A stretch of DNA of 64,000 nt, taken from contig JAQTLP010000006.1 in NCBI GenBank assembly GCA_028714855.1, forward strand, positions 124,001 to 188,000, read 5' to 3'. The notes under the pieces were generated by a model that had not been told where the DNA came from, made no database searches, and saw only the letters and a program-made list of their open reading frames with translations. Positions 1 to 8,859 of the stretch are shown here, one piece after another; the first letter of the stretch is position 1; each line of letters starts with the position of its first letter. The stretch comes from Phycisphaerae bacterium. Lineage in GTDB: Bacteria; Planctomycetota; Phycisphaerae; Sedimentisphaerales; Anaerobacaceae. A program made the position numbers and the translations under genes.

Positions 1-1248
1 CAGCGCTGCCTGCACAGCAATGTTTGCAGTGATGTTATCTCTAACCTCGCCAATCATTATGATATTAGGGTCTTGTCTTAACAAACTCCGCAATGCCGTC
101 GAAAATTGAAAACCCACACCTTCGCTAACCTGAAACTGATTTATGCCCGCCATATTGCACTCTACAGGGTCTTCAACCGTGCAGATATTAACCTCATCGC
201 TGTTTAATTCAGCCAAAGCAGCGTAAAGGGTGGTATTTTTCCCTGAACCGGTTGGTCCTGTTACCAAAACTATACCATTTGGAGATTGTATCACTTTCCT
301 GAACAGCTGCAGGTTCTCGTAGGTAAATCCGAGAGATTCAAGACTAAAGAGAATCTTCTGCGGATCAATAATTCTGATAACCACTTTTTCGCCAAAGTTG
401 CCCGGCATAACCGACACACGTAAATCAATCGGCCTGCCGTCCTTTAAGACATGAATACCGCCGTCTTGAGGCAATCGGCGCTGAGCTATATCCAGTTCAG
501 CCATTATTTTGATACGCGAAACAATCGCAGCATGCATCTGATGAGGCGGGCATAACTTTTCATAAAGCTTGCCGTCGACCCTGTACCGGACACGCAGTTT
601 CTTATCATACGGCTCTATATGAACGTCACTGGCATTTTCCAGCACAGCGTTGTAAATAAGGTAATTAACCAACTTAACAACCGGCGATTGGCCCGCTATT
701 TCTGCAAGGTCGCCTATATCCGCTTTATACTTTTCTATCAGCGAAAAGTCTCCCAGTCCTTCCTCATCGATAATATCGTCAATGACAAAAACATTCGCCG
801 ACGGCAAATATGTCCCCAGCGTGGCCTTGATATCCTTTGTCGTAGCGCAGACTATCTGAACCTTACAGCCGCTTATACGTTCTACCTCATCTATCAAAAA
901 TACGTTTGTCGGCTCGTTCACCGCCACTGTAAGCTTATCTCCAACCTTAAACAGCGGCAGAATGACATGCTCTTCGAGAAATTCCCTCGGCAAAATATCG
1001 AGCACTTTTGCATCGCATATCTTCGGACTAACCTGGGCATAAGGCACATCGTACGCCTCTGCAAGCGCCGCGGCTATCTGATTCTCCGTACAATAATTCA
1101 TCTCGACCAAAAGCTCGCCGAGCAGCTTGCGATGCCCCTTTTCTTTCTGTTCAGCAAGAGCACTATCTATCTGCTCTTGTGTAACAATACCGCGACCCAT
1201 CAGCAATTGACCGAGCTGCGTCTTGTTTTCTGTTGCTATCCGACTCAT
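1..1248 (-). CDS. gspE: GspE/PilB-type secretion/pilus assembly ATPase (3' end outside window)
   Basis: Cytoplasmic hexameric ATPase that drives pseudopilus or pilus assembly. The visible 416 residues begin MSRIATENKTQLGQLLM and form an N-terminal MshEN/GspE_N domain (about 1-150). The RecA-like ATPase core follows, with Walker A GPTGSGKNT from about residue 331, after the family stretches DVHIEP and RLPQDGG. The Walker B region and C-terminus lie off the left edge. The start at 1248 follows a GAGGG Shine-Dalgarno. It is the last gene seen in a minus-strand operon that also carries pilMNO, the secretin and the pseudopilins. The platform protein GspF/PilC is not in the window and may lie just downstream. 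GspE and PilB cannot be told apart from sequence alone because the locus is a T2SS/T4P hybrid. Confidence 0.93.
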   Translation of the reverse strand, partial: MSRIATENKTQLGQLLMGRGIVTQEQIDSALAEQKEKGHRKLLGELLVEMNYCTENQIAAALAEAYDVPYAQVSPKICDAKVLDILPREFLEEHVILPLFKVGDKLTVAVNEPTNVFLIDEVERISGCKVQIVCATTKDIKATLGTYLPSANVFVIDDIIDEEGLGDFSLIEKYKADIGDLAEIAGQSPVVKLVNYLIYNAVLENASDVHIEPYDKKLRVRYRVDGKLYEKLCPPHQMHAAIVSRIKIMAELDIAQRRLPQDGGIHVLKDGRPIDLRVSVMPGNFGEKVVIRIIDPQKILFSLESLGFTYENLQLFRKVIQSPNGIVLVTGPTGSGKNTTLYAALAELNSDEVNICTVEDPVECNMAGINQFQVSEGVGFQFSTALRSLLRQDPNIIMIGEVRDNITANIAVQAAL

Positions 1249-1311
1249 ATTTTCCCTCAGTAACCGGCAACTGGTTAAAATCACCAATCACCATCTTCCA
1301 ATATCTGTTCT

Positions 1312-1647
1312 TTATGCAAAACTCTTTACCGCCTCGGTGAGTTCTGCGTAACACTCGAATTCTTTTTCGAGCCGGGTAATTTCCAGAATTTTCGTGACAG
1401 TCTCATCAAGTCCGGCCAACCTTATCTGGCAGTCGTTCTCGCTGCAGTAATCACGCACACACAACAATTGTTCCAATCCCACACTGTCAACAAACCCTAC
1501 CTCGCTCATATCAAGTACAATGCCGGACTTGTGTGTGTCAATTATCCCGGTAACCGTATTTTGGAACATTTCGACAGAGTCGCTGTCCAGTTCACCCTGC
1601 AGTCCCACAACCGCAACATCGTTATAATTTTGTGTTTTAATCTTCAT
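1312..1647 (-). CDS. STAS-domain anti-sigma-factor antagonist-like protein
   Basis: Single-domain STAS protein of 111 residues (SpoIIAA/RsbV type). In this family, phosphorylation of a conserved Ser by a cognate kinase and dephosphorylation by a PP2C-type phosphatase switch partner binding. The segment DMSEVGFVDSVGLEQLL around residues 46-62 carries the typical D-S-x-G, with Ser about 55 as the likely phosphosite. The start ATG overlaps the stop of the upstream HD-GYP gene by 4 nt (ATGA), so the two are translationally coupled. No matching anti-sigma kinase or phosphatase gene is visible nearby. It may serve the adjacent histidine kinase/HD-GYP system or a distant partner. Confidence 0.88.
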   Translation of the reverse strand: MKIKTQNYNDVAVVGLQGELDSDSVEMFQNTVTGIIDTHKSGIVLDMSEVGFVDSVGLEQLLCVRDYCSENDCQIRLAGLDETVTKILEITRLEKEFECYAELTEAVKSFA

Positions 1648-3326
1648 CTGACTAATTCCCCAACAGCAGAAATACCATATTCTGATAAATTACCGCTTCC
1701 ATAAATCTCAGAAAATCCCTCCTGCATAATACCCCAGAGTTGATGAAGGTCACTGTTAATAAATACCCTTCCTACTTTCTCGTCAAACTGTGTGCCTAAT
1801 CCCTTTTCTATTTCCGCTCGTGCTTCGTCTACAGTCATAGCGTCCCTGTAAGTGCGCTTCGATGTCATTGCATCAAAACTGTCCGCCAGTCCGACAATCT
1901 TGCCCACCAGCGGTATCTGCTTGCCCGTTAAACCGGTGGGATACCCCTTGCCATCAGACCGCTCGTGGTGATACAACACACCGGGCACAATATCACGCAT
2001 CTGTTTTATTCCGCTTAAAATACCCGCCCCTATTGACGGATGTTTCCTTATGTCGTTCATCTCCTCCTCGGTCAGCTTGCCTTTCTTGCGAAGCACCGCA
2101 TCATCTATTCCCATTTTCCCGATATCGTGCAGCAATCCGGTCAAATAAATCTTGTGCATCTCTTCTCTTTCCAATGGTTCTTCACCATCTATTCTCTCGG
2201 CAATCCATCGGGAGATAAATGCGACCCTTTCGGAATGGCCGCGAGTATATGGGTCCTTCGCATCAATACTGCTTGTTAATGCTTTTAACGAACCTATAAA
2301 TAATTCTTCGAGGTCCCTGAACAGTTTGCCGTTATCGATAAAAATGGCACATCCGTTAGCCACCGAATTAAACAGTTTCGCATCTGTGCTGTCGAAGTCC
2401 GGCTTGTCGACTCTGTTTATCGCAACCATCAGACCTATTATGGAGTTTGCTTTTTCGCTCTGGCGGAGTGCTTCTTCCGCCTCGCTGCTTCCTTCGGAAG
2501 AAGGAAATGATTTCCCCTTCAGTCTGCCCCAGAGAGGCACAGCAATAATACTTTTTATGTTCGCTGGCCAGTTATATTTGAAATGCGAATCGACTTCGCT
2601 GTCCAGCAACGCCTCGTGCCCATTGTTTATCTCCCCAACTAATCGGTTTTTTAAAACACTGGCCATTTGTTCATTCACATCTATCAACCCCAACCCCGCA
2701 GACAAAACCAGCCGCTTCTCGCCTTCTACGGCCCTTTCCAGCAGTATCGCCATACCCTCGACGCTGACAATATCAGCCAGGCTGTCACAAGCCATCTGAA
2801 GAAAAGTAGCATCCGGTTCAGTAACTTTCATATTTGTGCTGAGTTTGTGAAGCAGCACCAGTTCCTCGTAGGTTTGCGCCAATTCATTGCTGACCATATC
2901 AATTTGCTTCTCGGCCTCCCCATCCGTCTGAAAACTCTCTGCCAAAAACCCGAGCATCTCGTTCATTATTTGCCCCTCGTCGCTCATCTCTCCTCGCTCG
3001 CGGCCGCGGTCAATCAAAGCTGCTCCGACAGCTACGCCGTCAGATTTCAGAACGACAGCTAAAACCTGATTGCCTTCGTCGAATCGGCAAACTCTATCCT
3101 CTGTCCCGGCACCGCTTCCCTTGTTGCTTTGTTTTATAACCTGCTGGCTCAACTTTATTAACTGCTCCTGATCGCTTTTGAATTTGCCGCCGTCGCACAG
3201 CAATATTACTTTGTTGTCAGCATTACAAACCGCAAAATTGACGCCGAGCTTGTTCGTCTTGCCGCCAAAACTTTTCAATCCACGCAATTGTAATGGACTT
3301 AAATCTTTTTCGATTGCATTAAGCAT
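1644..3326 (-). CDS. GAF/HD-GYP domain protein, probable cyclic-di-GMP phosphodiesterase
   Basis: 560-residue cytoplasmic protein. Residues about 1-130 form an unrecognised N-terminal region. A short helical linker follows, then a GAF-like sensor domain (about 160-335) and a C-terminal HD-GYP domain (about 350-540). Catalytic motifs are intact: HSERV, H400-D401 in LLHDIGK, HH at 453-454 and GYP at 461-463. HD-GYP enzymes hydrolyse cyclic-di-GMP to pGpG or GMP. The gene lies between a receiver-only response regulator and a STAS protein inside the secretion operon and overlaps the STAS gene by 4 nt. This suggests that cyclic-di-GMP turnover is tied to secretion or pilus function, which is inference. 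Confidence 0.9.
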   Translation of the reverse strand: MLNAIEKDLSPLQLRGLKSFGGKTNKLGVNFAVCNADNKVILLCDGGKFKSDQEQLIKLSQQVIKQSNKGSGAGTEDRVCRFDEGNQVLAVVLKSDGVAVGAALIDRGRERGEMSDEGQIMNEMLGFLAESFQTDGEAEKQIDMVSNELAQTYEELVLLHKLSTNMKVTEPDATFLQMACDSLADIVSVEGMAILLERAVEGEKRLVLSAGLGLIDVNEQMASVLKNRLVGEINNGHEALLDSEVDSHFKYNWPANIKSIIAVPLWGRLKGKSFPSSEGSSEAEEALRQSEKANSIIGLMVAINRVDKPDFDSTDAKLFNSVANGCAIFIDNGKLFRDLEELFIGSLKALTSSIDAKDPYTRGHSERVAFISRWIAERIDGEEPLEREEMHKIYLTGLLHDIGKMGIDDAVLRKKGKLTEEEMNDIRKHPSIGAGILSGIKQMRDIVPGVLYHHERSDGKGYPTGLTGKQIPLVGKIVGLADSFDAMTSKRTYRDAMTVDEARAEIEKGLGTQFDEKVGRVFINSDLHQLWGIMQEGFSEIYGSGNLSEYGISAVGELVR

Positions 3327-3350
3327 AGCTTCACCTGAAAGAACACATTA

Positions 3351-3743
3351 TCACTTTTGCATTACCGATCTCTGATACAGAATATCCTCGATGCTTCTTA
3401 ACAGCTCCTTGGGACTGAACGGCTTACTGAGAAGCTCTGATATCCCAAGCTCTTTCACTTCTTTATCTTCAACAGCGAAGCCTCTTGCCGTCAGCATAAT
3501 TACCGGCATATCTTTTGTCGTTTCGTTCTGCCGAAGTTTCCGCACGAGTTCCACTCCCGTCATGCCTGGCATCTGATAATCCGTTACGATAATGTCCGGC
3601 TTCTCTTCACACGCCAGCTTAAAGGCGTCGTCGCCGTTCTCTGCCGATAGCACCTCATAGCCGTTATTACGAAGCTTTATAGTTACCACATGAACTATAT
3701 GTATTTCATCATCCGCAACTAAAACCTTTCTTGCTGTCATCAT
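3351..3743 (-). CDS. Stand-alone receiver-domain response regulator
   Basis: CheY-like receiver of 130 residues with no output domain. The acidic pocket is D11-D12, the phosphoacceptor is D55 (VTDYQMPG), and the T/K switch residues lie in MLTARG and SKPF. The ATG at 3743 is chosen because GGAG lies 5 nt upstream; a longer reading from a TTG at 3773 has no such site. It lies directly downstream of the histidine kinase gene and upstream of the HD-GYP gene, so it most likely carries the signal from that kinase. The target could be the HD-GYP protein or a secretion component. Confidence 0.92.
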   Translation of the reverse strand: MMTARKVLVADDEIHIVHVVTIKLRNNGYEVLSAENGDDAFKLACEEKPDIIVTDYQMPGMTGVELVRKLRQNETTKDMPVIMLTARGFAVEDKEVKELGISELLSKPFSPKELLRSIEDILYQRSVMQK

Positions 3744-3785
3744 TCTATCTCCAAAATATTCCTCGTATTCCAAACAATAGATGCT

Positions 3786-5153
3786 TCACGTTTTCGCTAC
3801 CTCCGCAGTCGCCAAAGGCAGCTCAAAACCAAATGTACTGCCGACGCCGGGCTTGCTTGTAACGAACACCCGGCCGTCGTGCGTTTTTTCAATTATTTGT
3901 TTAACAAGGTTGAGTCCCAACCCTGTCCCCTTCGCTTGTTTCTTATTTACGCCGACCCTGTAAAACTTATCAAAGATATGTTCTATTTCATCCTCAGGAA
4001 TACCGACCCCGGTATCAGTTATACTGACCCGTGCCAGGCCTGCGATTTCGTCAACCTCGGTTTCAATTTTTATCTTGCCCCCGCTCGGAGTATATTTAAC
4101 CGCGTTACTAAGCAGATTAACAATGACCTGCGATATCATATCTTTGTCCGCATAGACCTGGTCGAAAACAATCGGCTTTTGTCCGATAATCTCGATGTTT
4201 TTCTCTTCTGCGTAGTTTTTTATCATTTGTAGCTGTTCTTCTATTAGTATTGTCAGGCTGACAGGTACCTTTTCTACCTTTATCAGGCCCGATTCTATCC
4301 GCGAAGTATTCAGTATGTCCTCAATCAGCCGGTTCAGCCTTTTCGCCTGGCTTTGAATCACTGAATAAAATTCTTTTCTCGTCTGTTCGTCGTCCGCCTC
4401 CCCGTCAACCAGCATTTCAGAGCAGGCACTAATGGAAGCAAGGGGAGTTTTTAATTCGTGCGAAACGTGGTTTACAAAATCGTTTTTCATCTGCGATACT
4501 TCTTTCTCGCGTGTAATATCATGCAGCACTGCAACAACTCCGCAAACCTGCTCCCCTTCGTCGTGAATACAGGAAACAATGCAGTCGAAAGTTTTTGGTT
4601 CGTTCTTGCCTGAAAAAACAATTTCGCGCTTGGTATGTCGTGATTTGTTTTGCTTGCTTTGATGCAGAAAATCTGTAAATTCTTTTTCACCAGCATTTGT
4701 TTTTTCACTACTGACAAGCTCGCTGATAGGTTTGTGCTGCAAATTCTTATAATCAAAATTAAAAAGTTTGCCCGCCGCCTCATTTGCCATCAGCAGCTTG
4801 TCAAATTCATCGATAACGATAACAGCGTCGCGGATACCGTATATAATCGCATCGGTGTTTCCTTTTTGCCTTCGCAGCAATTGAACCTTAAGTTGCAAAT
4901 CCTCGATTTGCTTTTCGAGTTCTCCTATGTAACTGCTATTGCCGTCAAAATGTTTATTAATCGCTTCCCCCAGTTCATTTACTATTTTGCTGCTGTTTGG
5001 TTTGATGTGGCCCGATTGCTTTTCTCTGAGCTGCCGGGTCATGGATGTAATACCCCTAACCAGTCTCAGCCAATACCAGCCAAGCAAAGTCCCGCCTACC
5101 GCCGCGGCAATTGCAATAATAAAATATATGTTTGCTGCCGATTTCAAAATCAT
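3786..5153 (-). CDS. Membrane-anchored PAS sensor histidine kinase
   Basis: 455-residue kinase with one N-terminal membrane helix (about 10-29). A coiled-coil stretch (about 75-98) and a PAS domain (about 100-215) follow. The HisKA domain has H232 in SHELKTPLAS, and the HATPase_c domain carries an N box (NLLSNAVKYTP), a G1 box (DTGVGIP) and a G2 box (GTGLGLNLVK). There is no periplasmic sensor domain, so the PAS domain is the likely input. The phosphoryl acceptor is most plausibly the receiver protein encoded next. The gene starts 16 nt after the TPR lipoprotein gene, with GGAG close to the ATG. Confidence 0.93.
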   Translation of the reverse strand: MILKSAANIYFIIAIAAAVGGTLLGWYWLRLVRGITSMTRQLREKQSGHIKPNSSKIVNELGEAINKHFDGNSSYIGELEKQIEDLQLKVQLLRRQKGNTDAIIYGIRDAVIVIDEFDKLLMANEAAGKLFNFDYKNLQHKPISELVSSEKTNAGEKEFTDFLHQSKQNKSRHTKREIVFSGKNEPKTFDCIVSCIHDEGEQVCGVVAVLHDITREKEVSQMKNDFVNHVSHELKTPLASISACSEMLVDGEADDEQTRKEFYSVIQSQAKRLNRLIEDILNTSRIESGLIKVEKVPVSLTILIEEQLQMIKNYAEEKNIEIIGQKPIVFDQVYADKDMISQVIVNLLSNAVKYTPSGGKIKIETEVDEIAGLARVSITDTGVGIPEDEIEHIFDKFYRVGVNKKQAKGTGLGLNLVKQIIEKTHDGRVFVTSKPGVGSTFGFELPLATAEVAKT

Positions 5154-5168
5154 ATCTCCGATTTTTTC

Positions 5169-6377
5169 TTAATCTTCAGTCGTAAATCCCAAATCATCTA
5201 CATTTTTTCCTTTAGCCAGCAAATCGCCCAGCTTGCTGTGGGGTTCTATTTCCAGCGCTTTTTTATATGCTTGTCCTGCCTCGTTATCCAGGCCGAGTTG
5301 TTCATAACATCTTGCTCTCATAAGCCACGAAATGCCTCCGTTTTTCTCGTCTGAGGCCGTTTTTTCAAAGTTTTTGATTGCTGCGGCATAGTCCCCCATT
5401 GAATACTGGGCGCATCCTACAAGGGTAGTCGCATCCGCATCGCCTGGCTGCAAAACCAGCGCCCTTTCCCCGCACATAAGCGATCTCTCTGCCGCCCCTG
5501 CGCCCAACGCTGCCTGACCCATTTTCAACCAAATCTCAGCATCATCTCTTCCCTCGACGCTTAATTCGTTGTAGCAATTAACAGCTCTGTCATATTGAGC
5601 ACAGTTCACACTGCAAAGTGCCTCCGCTTGCAGATATAATTTCTTTTGCTGTTCGTCCTCGCATTGCTCGGCCAATTCATTAAAAATCTCCGCCCCTTCA
5701 CTCCACCGGCCGCTGAATACATAACAGTACCCAAGTGCTTCTGCTATGCTGCTGTCATCACCTCTCATTAGCATCGCCTCTTTGTAAAGCTCGATAGCTC
5801 GCTCATTTCCCCCCGCTCGCCACATCAAATCCGCTGCCGCAACCTTTAGCAAAACCTCTCTCGGCATAGCCGCTATTTTTTCTTCGAGCAGTTTTATCGC
5901 CTCTCCGGGTTTTTCCTGTTCAGCATATGTTTCGGCAACAGAAAGAATATAATCAACATTGGCAGGATTAAGCGCCAGCGCCTTATTGTAGTAAAACAGC
6001 GTCTGCTGACTTTGCTCCTGTCTTTCGGCCGCCACGCCAAGCCAATACCACCCTTCCCCAAGTTTTTCATCCAACTCAACTGCCAATTGCAATTCCTTTA
6101 CCGCATCTGTCCCCTTGTCCTCAGTCAAAAGCAGTTTACCATACAGCAAATGGACCTGAGCATTATTAGGGTCGGCGGTTATGCATTCAGAAACAGCCTC
6201 CCTGGCTTCATCTAAATCATTATTCTCATACTTCTGCTGGGCCAATTTCAGCTTTATCTCCGACGATGCTTTATCCCACCGCTCAGCCGCCAGCTTTTTG
6301 TTCTGTGAATGTGTTTCACAACCGATAATGTTCAAACAAACAATTATGGCCGTCACTATTATTGCTTTGCGTAACAT
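5169..6377 (-). CDS. TPR-repeat lipoprotein of the secretion/pilus locus
   Basis: 402-residue protein. It opens with a lipoprotein signal peptide, MLRKAIIVTAIIVCLNIIGC, whose Cys20 fits a lipobox. At least ten TPR-like helical repeats follow, for example YENNDLDEAREAVSECITADP and LGEGWYWLGVAAERQEQSQ. I chose ATG 6377 because AGGAAG lies upstream and the signal peptide then starts correctly; an upstream in-frame start would bury it. TPR lipoproteins such as PilF/PilW act as pilotins or assembly scaffolds for secretins. The position directly after the secretin gene fits that role but does not prove it. Confidence 0.82.
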   Translation of the reverse strand: MLRKAIIVTAIIVCLNIIGCETHSQNKKLAAERWDKASSEIKLKLAQQKYENNDLDEAREAVSECITADPNNAQVHLLYGKLLLTEDKGTDAVKELQLAVELDEKLGEGWYWLGVAAERQEQSQQTLFYYNKALALNPANVDYILSVAETYAEQEKPGEAIKLLEEKIAAMPREVLLKVAAADLMWRAGGNERAIELYKEAMLMRGDDSSIAEALGYCYVFSGRWSEGAEIFNELAEQCEDEQQKKLYLQAEALCSVNCAQYDRAVNCYNELSVEGRDDAEIWLKMGQAALGAGAAERSLMCGERALVLQPGDADATTLVGCAQYSMGDYAAAIKNFEKTASDEKNGGISWLMRARCYEQLGLDNEAGQAYKKALEIEPHSKLGDLLAKGKNVDDLGFTTED

Positions 6378-6403
6378 CTTTAATCTTCCTTCTTTATTTT
6401 GGT

Positions 6404-8140
6404 TTATTTCCTTAACCATTTTTCCGATTCTTCCCGTTCGATAACATCGAGCATAACTCTTTCTATCGTTGCCGCGCCGTCGGGAACGGTTTCGCGAATA
6501 ATCCTTTCTTTCAGACGTAATGCCTCTATGTATGTCGGCCGGGCTGCAAGTGCCCAGTTCAAATTGTTCAATGCGGCTTCCTTTTGGCCTGCAAGGTAAT
6601 ATTCCACAGCTTTTGCATAGCAGTCTTCATAAATCCGCATTCTTGAAATCGAGCTTATCCCTTTTCTCGAACCATGAACAATTCGGCTAACGTCATTTGC
6701 TCTGTCTGCAGATTCAGATGCAAGGTCTTGCGGGTCATTAATAATATGCGGAGTTATCAATACGACAAGCTCTGTGCGGACATTGGCGTCTTTAGTTCTT
6801 TTGAACAGCCCGCCGACAATAGGCATATCACCTACGATAGGCACCTGTGCATCGGTATTGGTGAGCTGTTCCTTGAACAGACCGCCCATAATTATCGTTT
6901 CGCCGTCCTTTACCATTATGTTGCTCTTAATCTGCGTAACAGTTTTTAAAGGTAAATTACCATTAGCATCCAGTACGGTTCCGGTACTCAGTTCAGGGCT
7001 AATCTCCATACGAACGTACCCATCCTCGCATATAAAAGGCCTGAACTTCAGAATTGTACCGCTTATAAGAAAGTCCACCGAAGTTGTTGTAGTCTGACCT
7101 TGAGTTGTGCTGGCGGTGTAGCCTCTTTCTTCACCGATATTTATATAACCGGCCTGTTTATTTAATGCCATAATCTTCGGATTGGCAAGCACAGTCGTAT
7201 TGGTAACTTCTTCAAGAGCGGTGATTGAAGCTATTACCTCTTCATTCGAAAATTCAGCAGTAAGGCCGGTTCCAGTCGGTGTTATCCCGCTTGTAAGACT
7301 TACCGCCATCCCAAAAGGCAACCCCACACCTGGGGTTGCCGTCATGCCGGCAATTTTTGTCCAGTCTATGCCGAATTGTGTGGTCTCGGAGAGTTCGGCC
7401 TTGAGAAGTGTAACTTCTACCAGTATCTGCTGCGGCTTTATGTCTACTTCCTTAATCATCTCTCCGATTTTTTCCAGCCTTTCAGGAAAATCGTAAACAA
7501 CTACCGTATCTCTCATACTGGTCGTATTACCGCCCTCTCCGGCTTCGGTGTCGACTGCTGCAGCAGCAGTCGAGGTAACCTTACCTGAGTCACTCAGCAG
7601 CGGTGTAACTAAGGCTTTTACTTCGGCCGCGTTGATGTAGTACAACGTAAAAACCTCATGTTCCATTCGGTCCTTGTCTTCTTTAAGCTTCTTGTATTCC
7701 CCTTCGGCATAGACTTTGACCAGCTGACCTTCTTGTTCGTATTTGAAGTCCACACCCAAAATCGCGTCCATTGCCTCTTCGAAGGTCACGTTGTATAGAC
7801 GCGTAAATCCCATTACCCCATCGACTTTCGCTGACGGCACTATATTCTTCTTATACATCGCCGACAAAACACGAAGTCCGTCTCTGATTTTACTGTCTCT
7901 ATCGAAGGTAATTGACTGTATCGTTCCGCCCGCCGCTATACCTTCGCCGCTGCTCACGCTAACGTCCTTTGTGATTATGTTTTCTTTGGCCTCGGTTGTC
8001 ACCGGGGCTTGCTCAACATCGCCAAACGCTGTTGCTGCTGTCACAGCCAATATCATCAGGATGCCTTGCACCGCAAAGCCAGATATGAGCAGCGCCATTT
8101 TGTTCTTGATTCCGTTTTTCAAACTTTTATTGTGACACAT
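6404..8140 (-). CDS. gspD: Type II/IV secretin (GspD/PilQ family)
   Basis: 578-residue outer-membrane secretin. After an N-terminal hydrophobic segment (about 15-38), the N-domain part carries a secretin/TonB short N-terminal-like fold (SITFDRDSKIRDGLRVLSAMY) and a stretch linking to the ring-building domain. The C-terminal secretin core (about 270-510) includes TTVLANPKIMALNKQAGYINIG and VPIVGDMPIVGGLFK, a hallmark of the family. About 60 residues with TPR-like character follow (AVEYYLAGQKEAALNNLNWALAARP), which is unusual and may contact the neighbouring TPR lipoprotein. ATG 8140 follows an AGAGAG site; the TTG immediately after the upstream stop is less likely. Confidence 0.93.
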   Translation of the reverse strand: MCHNKSLKNGIKNKMALLISGFAVQGILMILAVTAATAFGDVEQAPVTTEAKENIITKDVSVSSGEGIAAGGTIQSITFDRDSKIRDGLRVLSAMYKKNIVPSAKVDGVMGFTRLYNVTFEEAMDAILGVDFKYEQEGQLVKVYAEGEYKKLKEDKDRMEHEVFTLYYINAAEVKALVTPLLSDSGKVTSTAAAAVDTEAGEGGNTTSMRDTVVVYDFPERLEKIGEMIKEVDIKPQQILVEVTLLKAELSETTQFGIDWTKIAGMTATPGVGLPFGMAVSLTSGITPTGTGLTAEFSNEEVIASITALEEVTNTTVLANPKIMALNKQAGYINIGEERGYTASTTQGQTTTTSVDFLISGTILKFRPFICEDGYVRMEISPELSTGTVLDANGNLPLKTVTQIKSNIMVKDGETIIMGGLFKEQLTNTDAQVPIVGDMPIVGGLFKRTKDANVRTELVVLITPHIINDPQDLASESADRANDVSRIVHGSRKGISSISRMRIYEDCYAKAVEYYLAGQKEAALNNLNWALAARPTYIEALRLKERIIRETVPDGAATIERVMLDVIEREESEKWLRK

Positions 8141-8179
8141 AATTTGTCTCTCTTTTTTTAATACTTTTTCATTTATCAA

Positions 8180-8776
8180 TTATTGATTCTGGGCAAGTCT
8201 CAACGTTACTTCTGTCTCTCCGCACTTTATAGACACCACGTTTTCTTTAATTGCAGAGACCTCACATTCATATGTATAGATTCCGTTTCCGACAACCAGC
8301 TTGTCTCCTACCGACAGCAGCTTGTCGTTAATAAAAGCCTGAGGATTTTCGCCCTGCACTATTGCTTCCAGCCTCAGTTTTTCTGTAACTCGCTTGACTA
8401 TATCTTCATTATCGTTTCCTTCGTCGGCCATCACCTCTCGTCTATCGTCAGCCGGCCTTCCCTCTCCGCCTCTCATAAAATCCAACCAGCTGCCCACGGC
8501 AAAAAAGTCTCTGGCAAGTACGTCATTGCGGCCCTCGACCTTAGGCAATTCCATAAAAGATATCTTTAATTCCGGGTTTATCTGACTCTCGTTCACATCT
8601 TGTGCCACTACTGCCGCCTTGGCGCTCTGAGGCCCTTTTCTCATAAGCACTCTGACCCACATGAAGACCATTACTGTGATTAAACAAACCGCTATGGCGG
8701 TCTTTTTCTTCTCCGCTGCCAATCTGTAAAAATTCCTGTTGCCTCTATTACCGCTGTCCTTCATGTCCTGTTTCAT
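8180..8776 (-). CDS. GspC/PilP-like inner-membrane secretion protein
   Basis: 198 residues with a short cytoplasmic N-terminus, one membrane helix (about 27-45) and a periplasmic domain. Residues about 125-198 (KLRLEAIVQGENPQAFINDKLLSVGDKL) resemble the homology region of GspC and PilP, which links the inner-membrane platform to the secretin N-domains. The order PilM-PilN-PilO-this gene-secretin matches the conserved pilMNOPQ order and so supports a PilP/GspC role. Sequence similarity is weak, so the call rests partly on synteny. Confidence 0.7.
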   Translation of the reverse strand: MKQDMKDSGNRGNRNFYRLAAEKKKTAIAVCLITVMVFMWVRVLMRKGPQSAKAAVVAQDVNESQINPELKISFMELPKVEGRNDVLARDFFAVGSWLDFMRGGEGRPADDRREVMADEGNDNEDIVKRVTEKLRLEAIVQGENPQAFINDKLLSVGDKLVVGNGIYTYECEVSAIKENVVSIKCGETEVTLRLAQNQ

Positions 8777-8859
8777 ACCTTTCTTATCTCTCTTTCTGCT
8801 TGTCTCATCGTCAGGTGGTTATCCCGCTCGGGCCTGCAGTGAGCCTGTCGAACCATTTC

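Noticed and set aside
619-1263. 214-codon plus-strand ORF
   Set aside because: It lies antisense to the GspE gene, whose frame has clear ATPase motifs.
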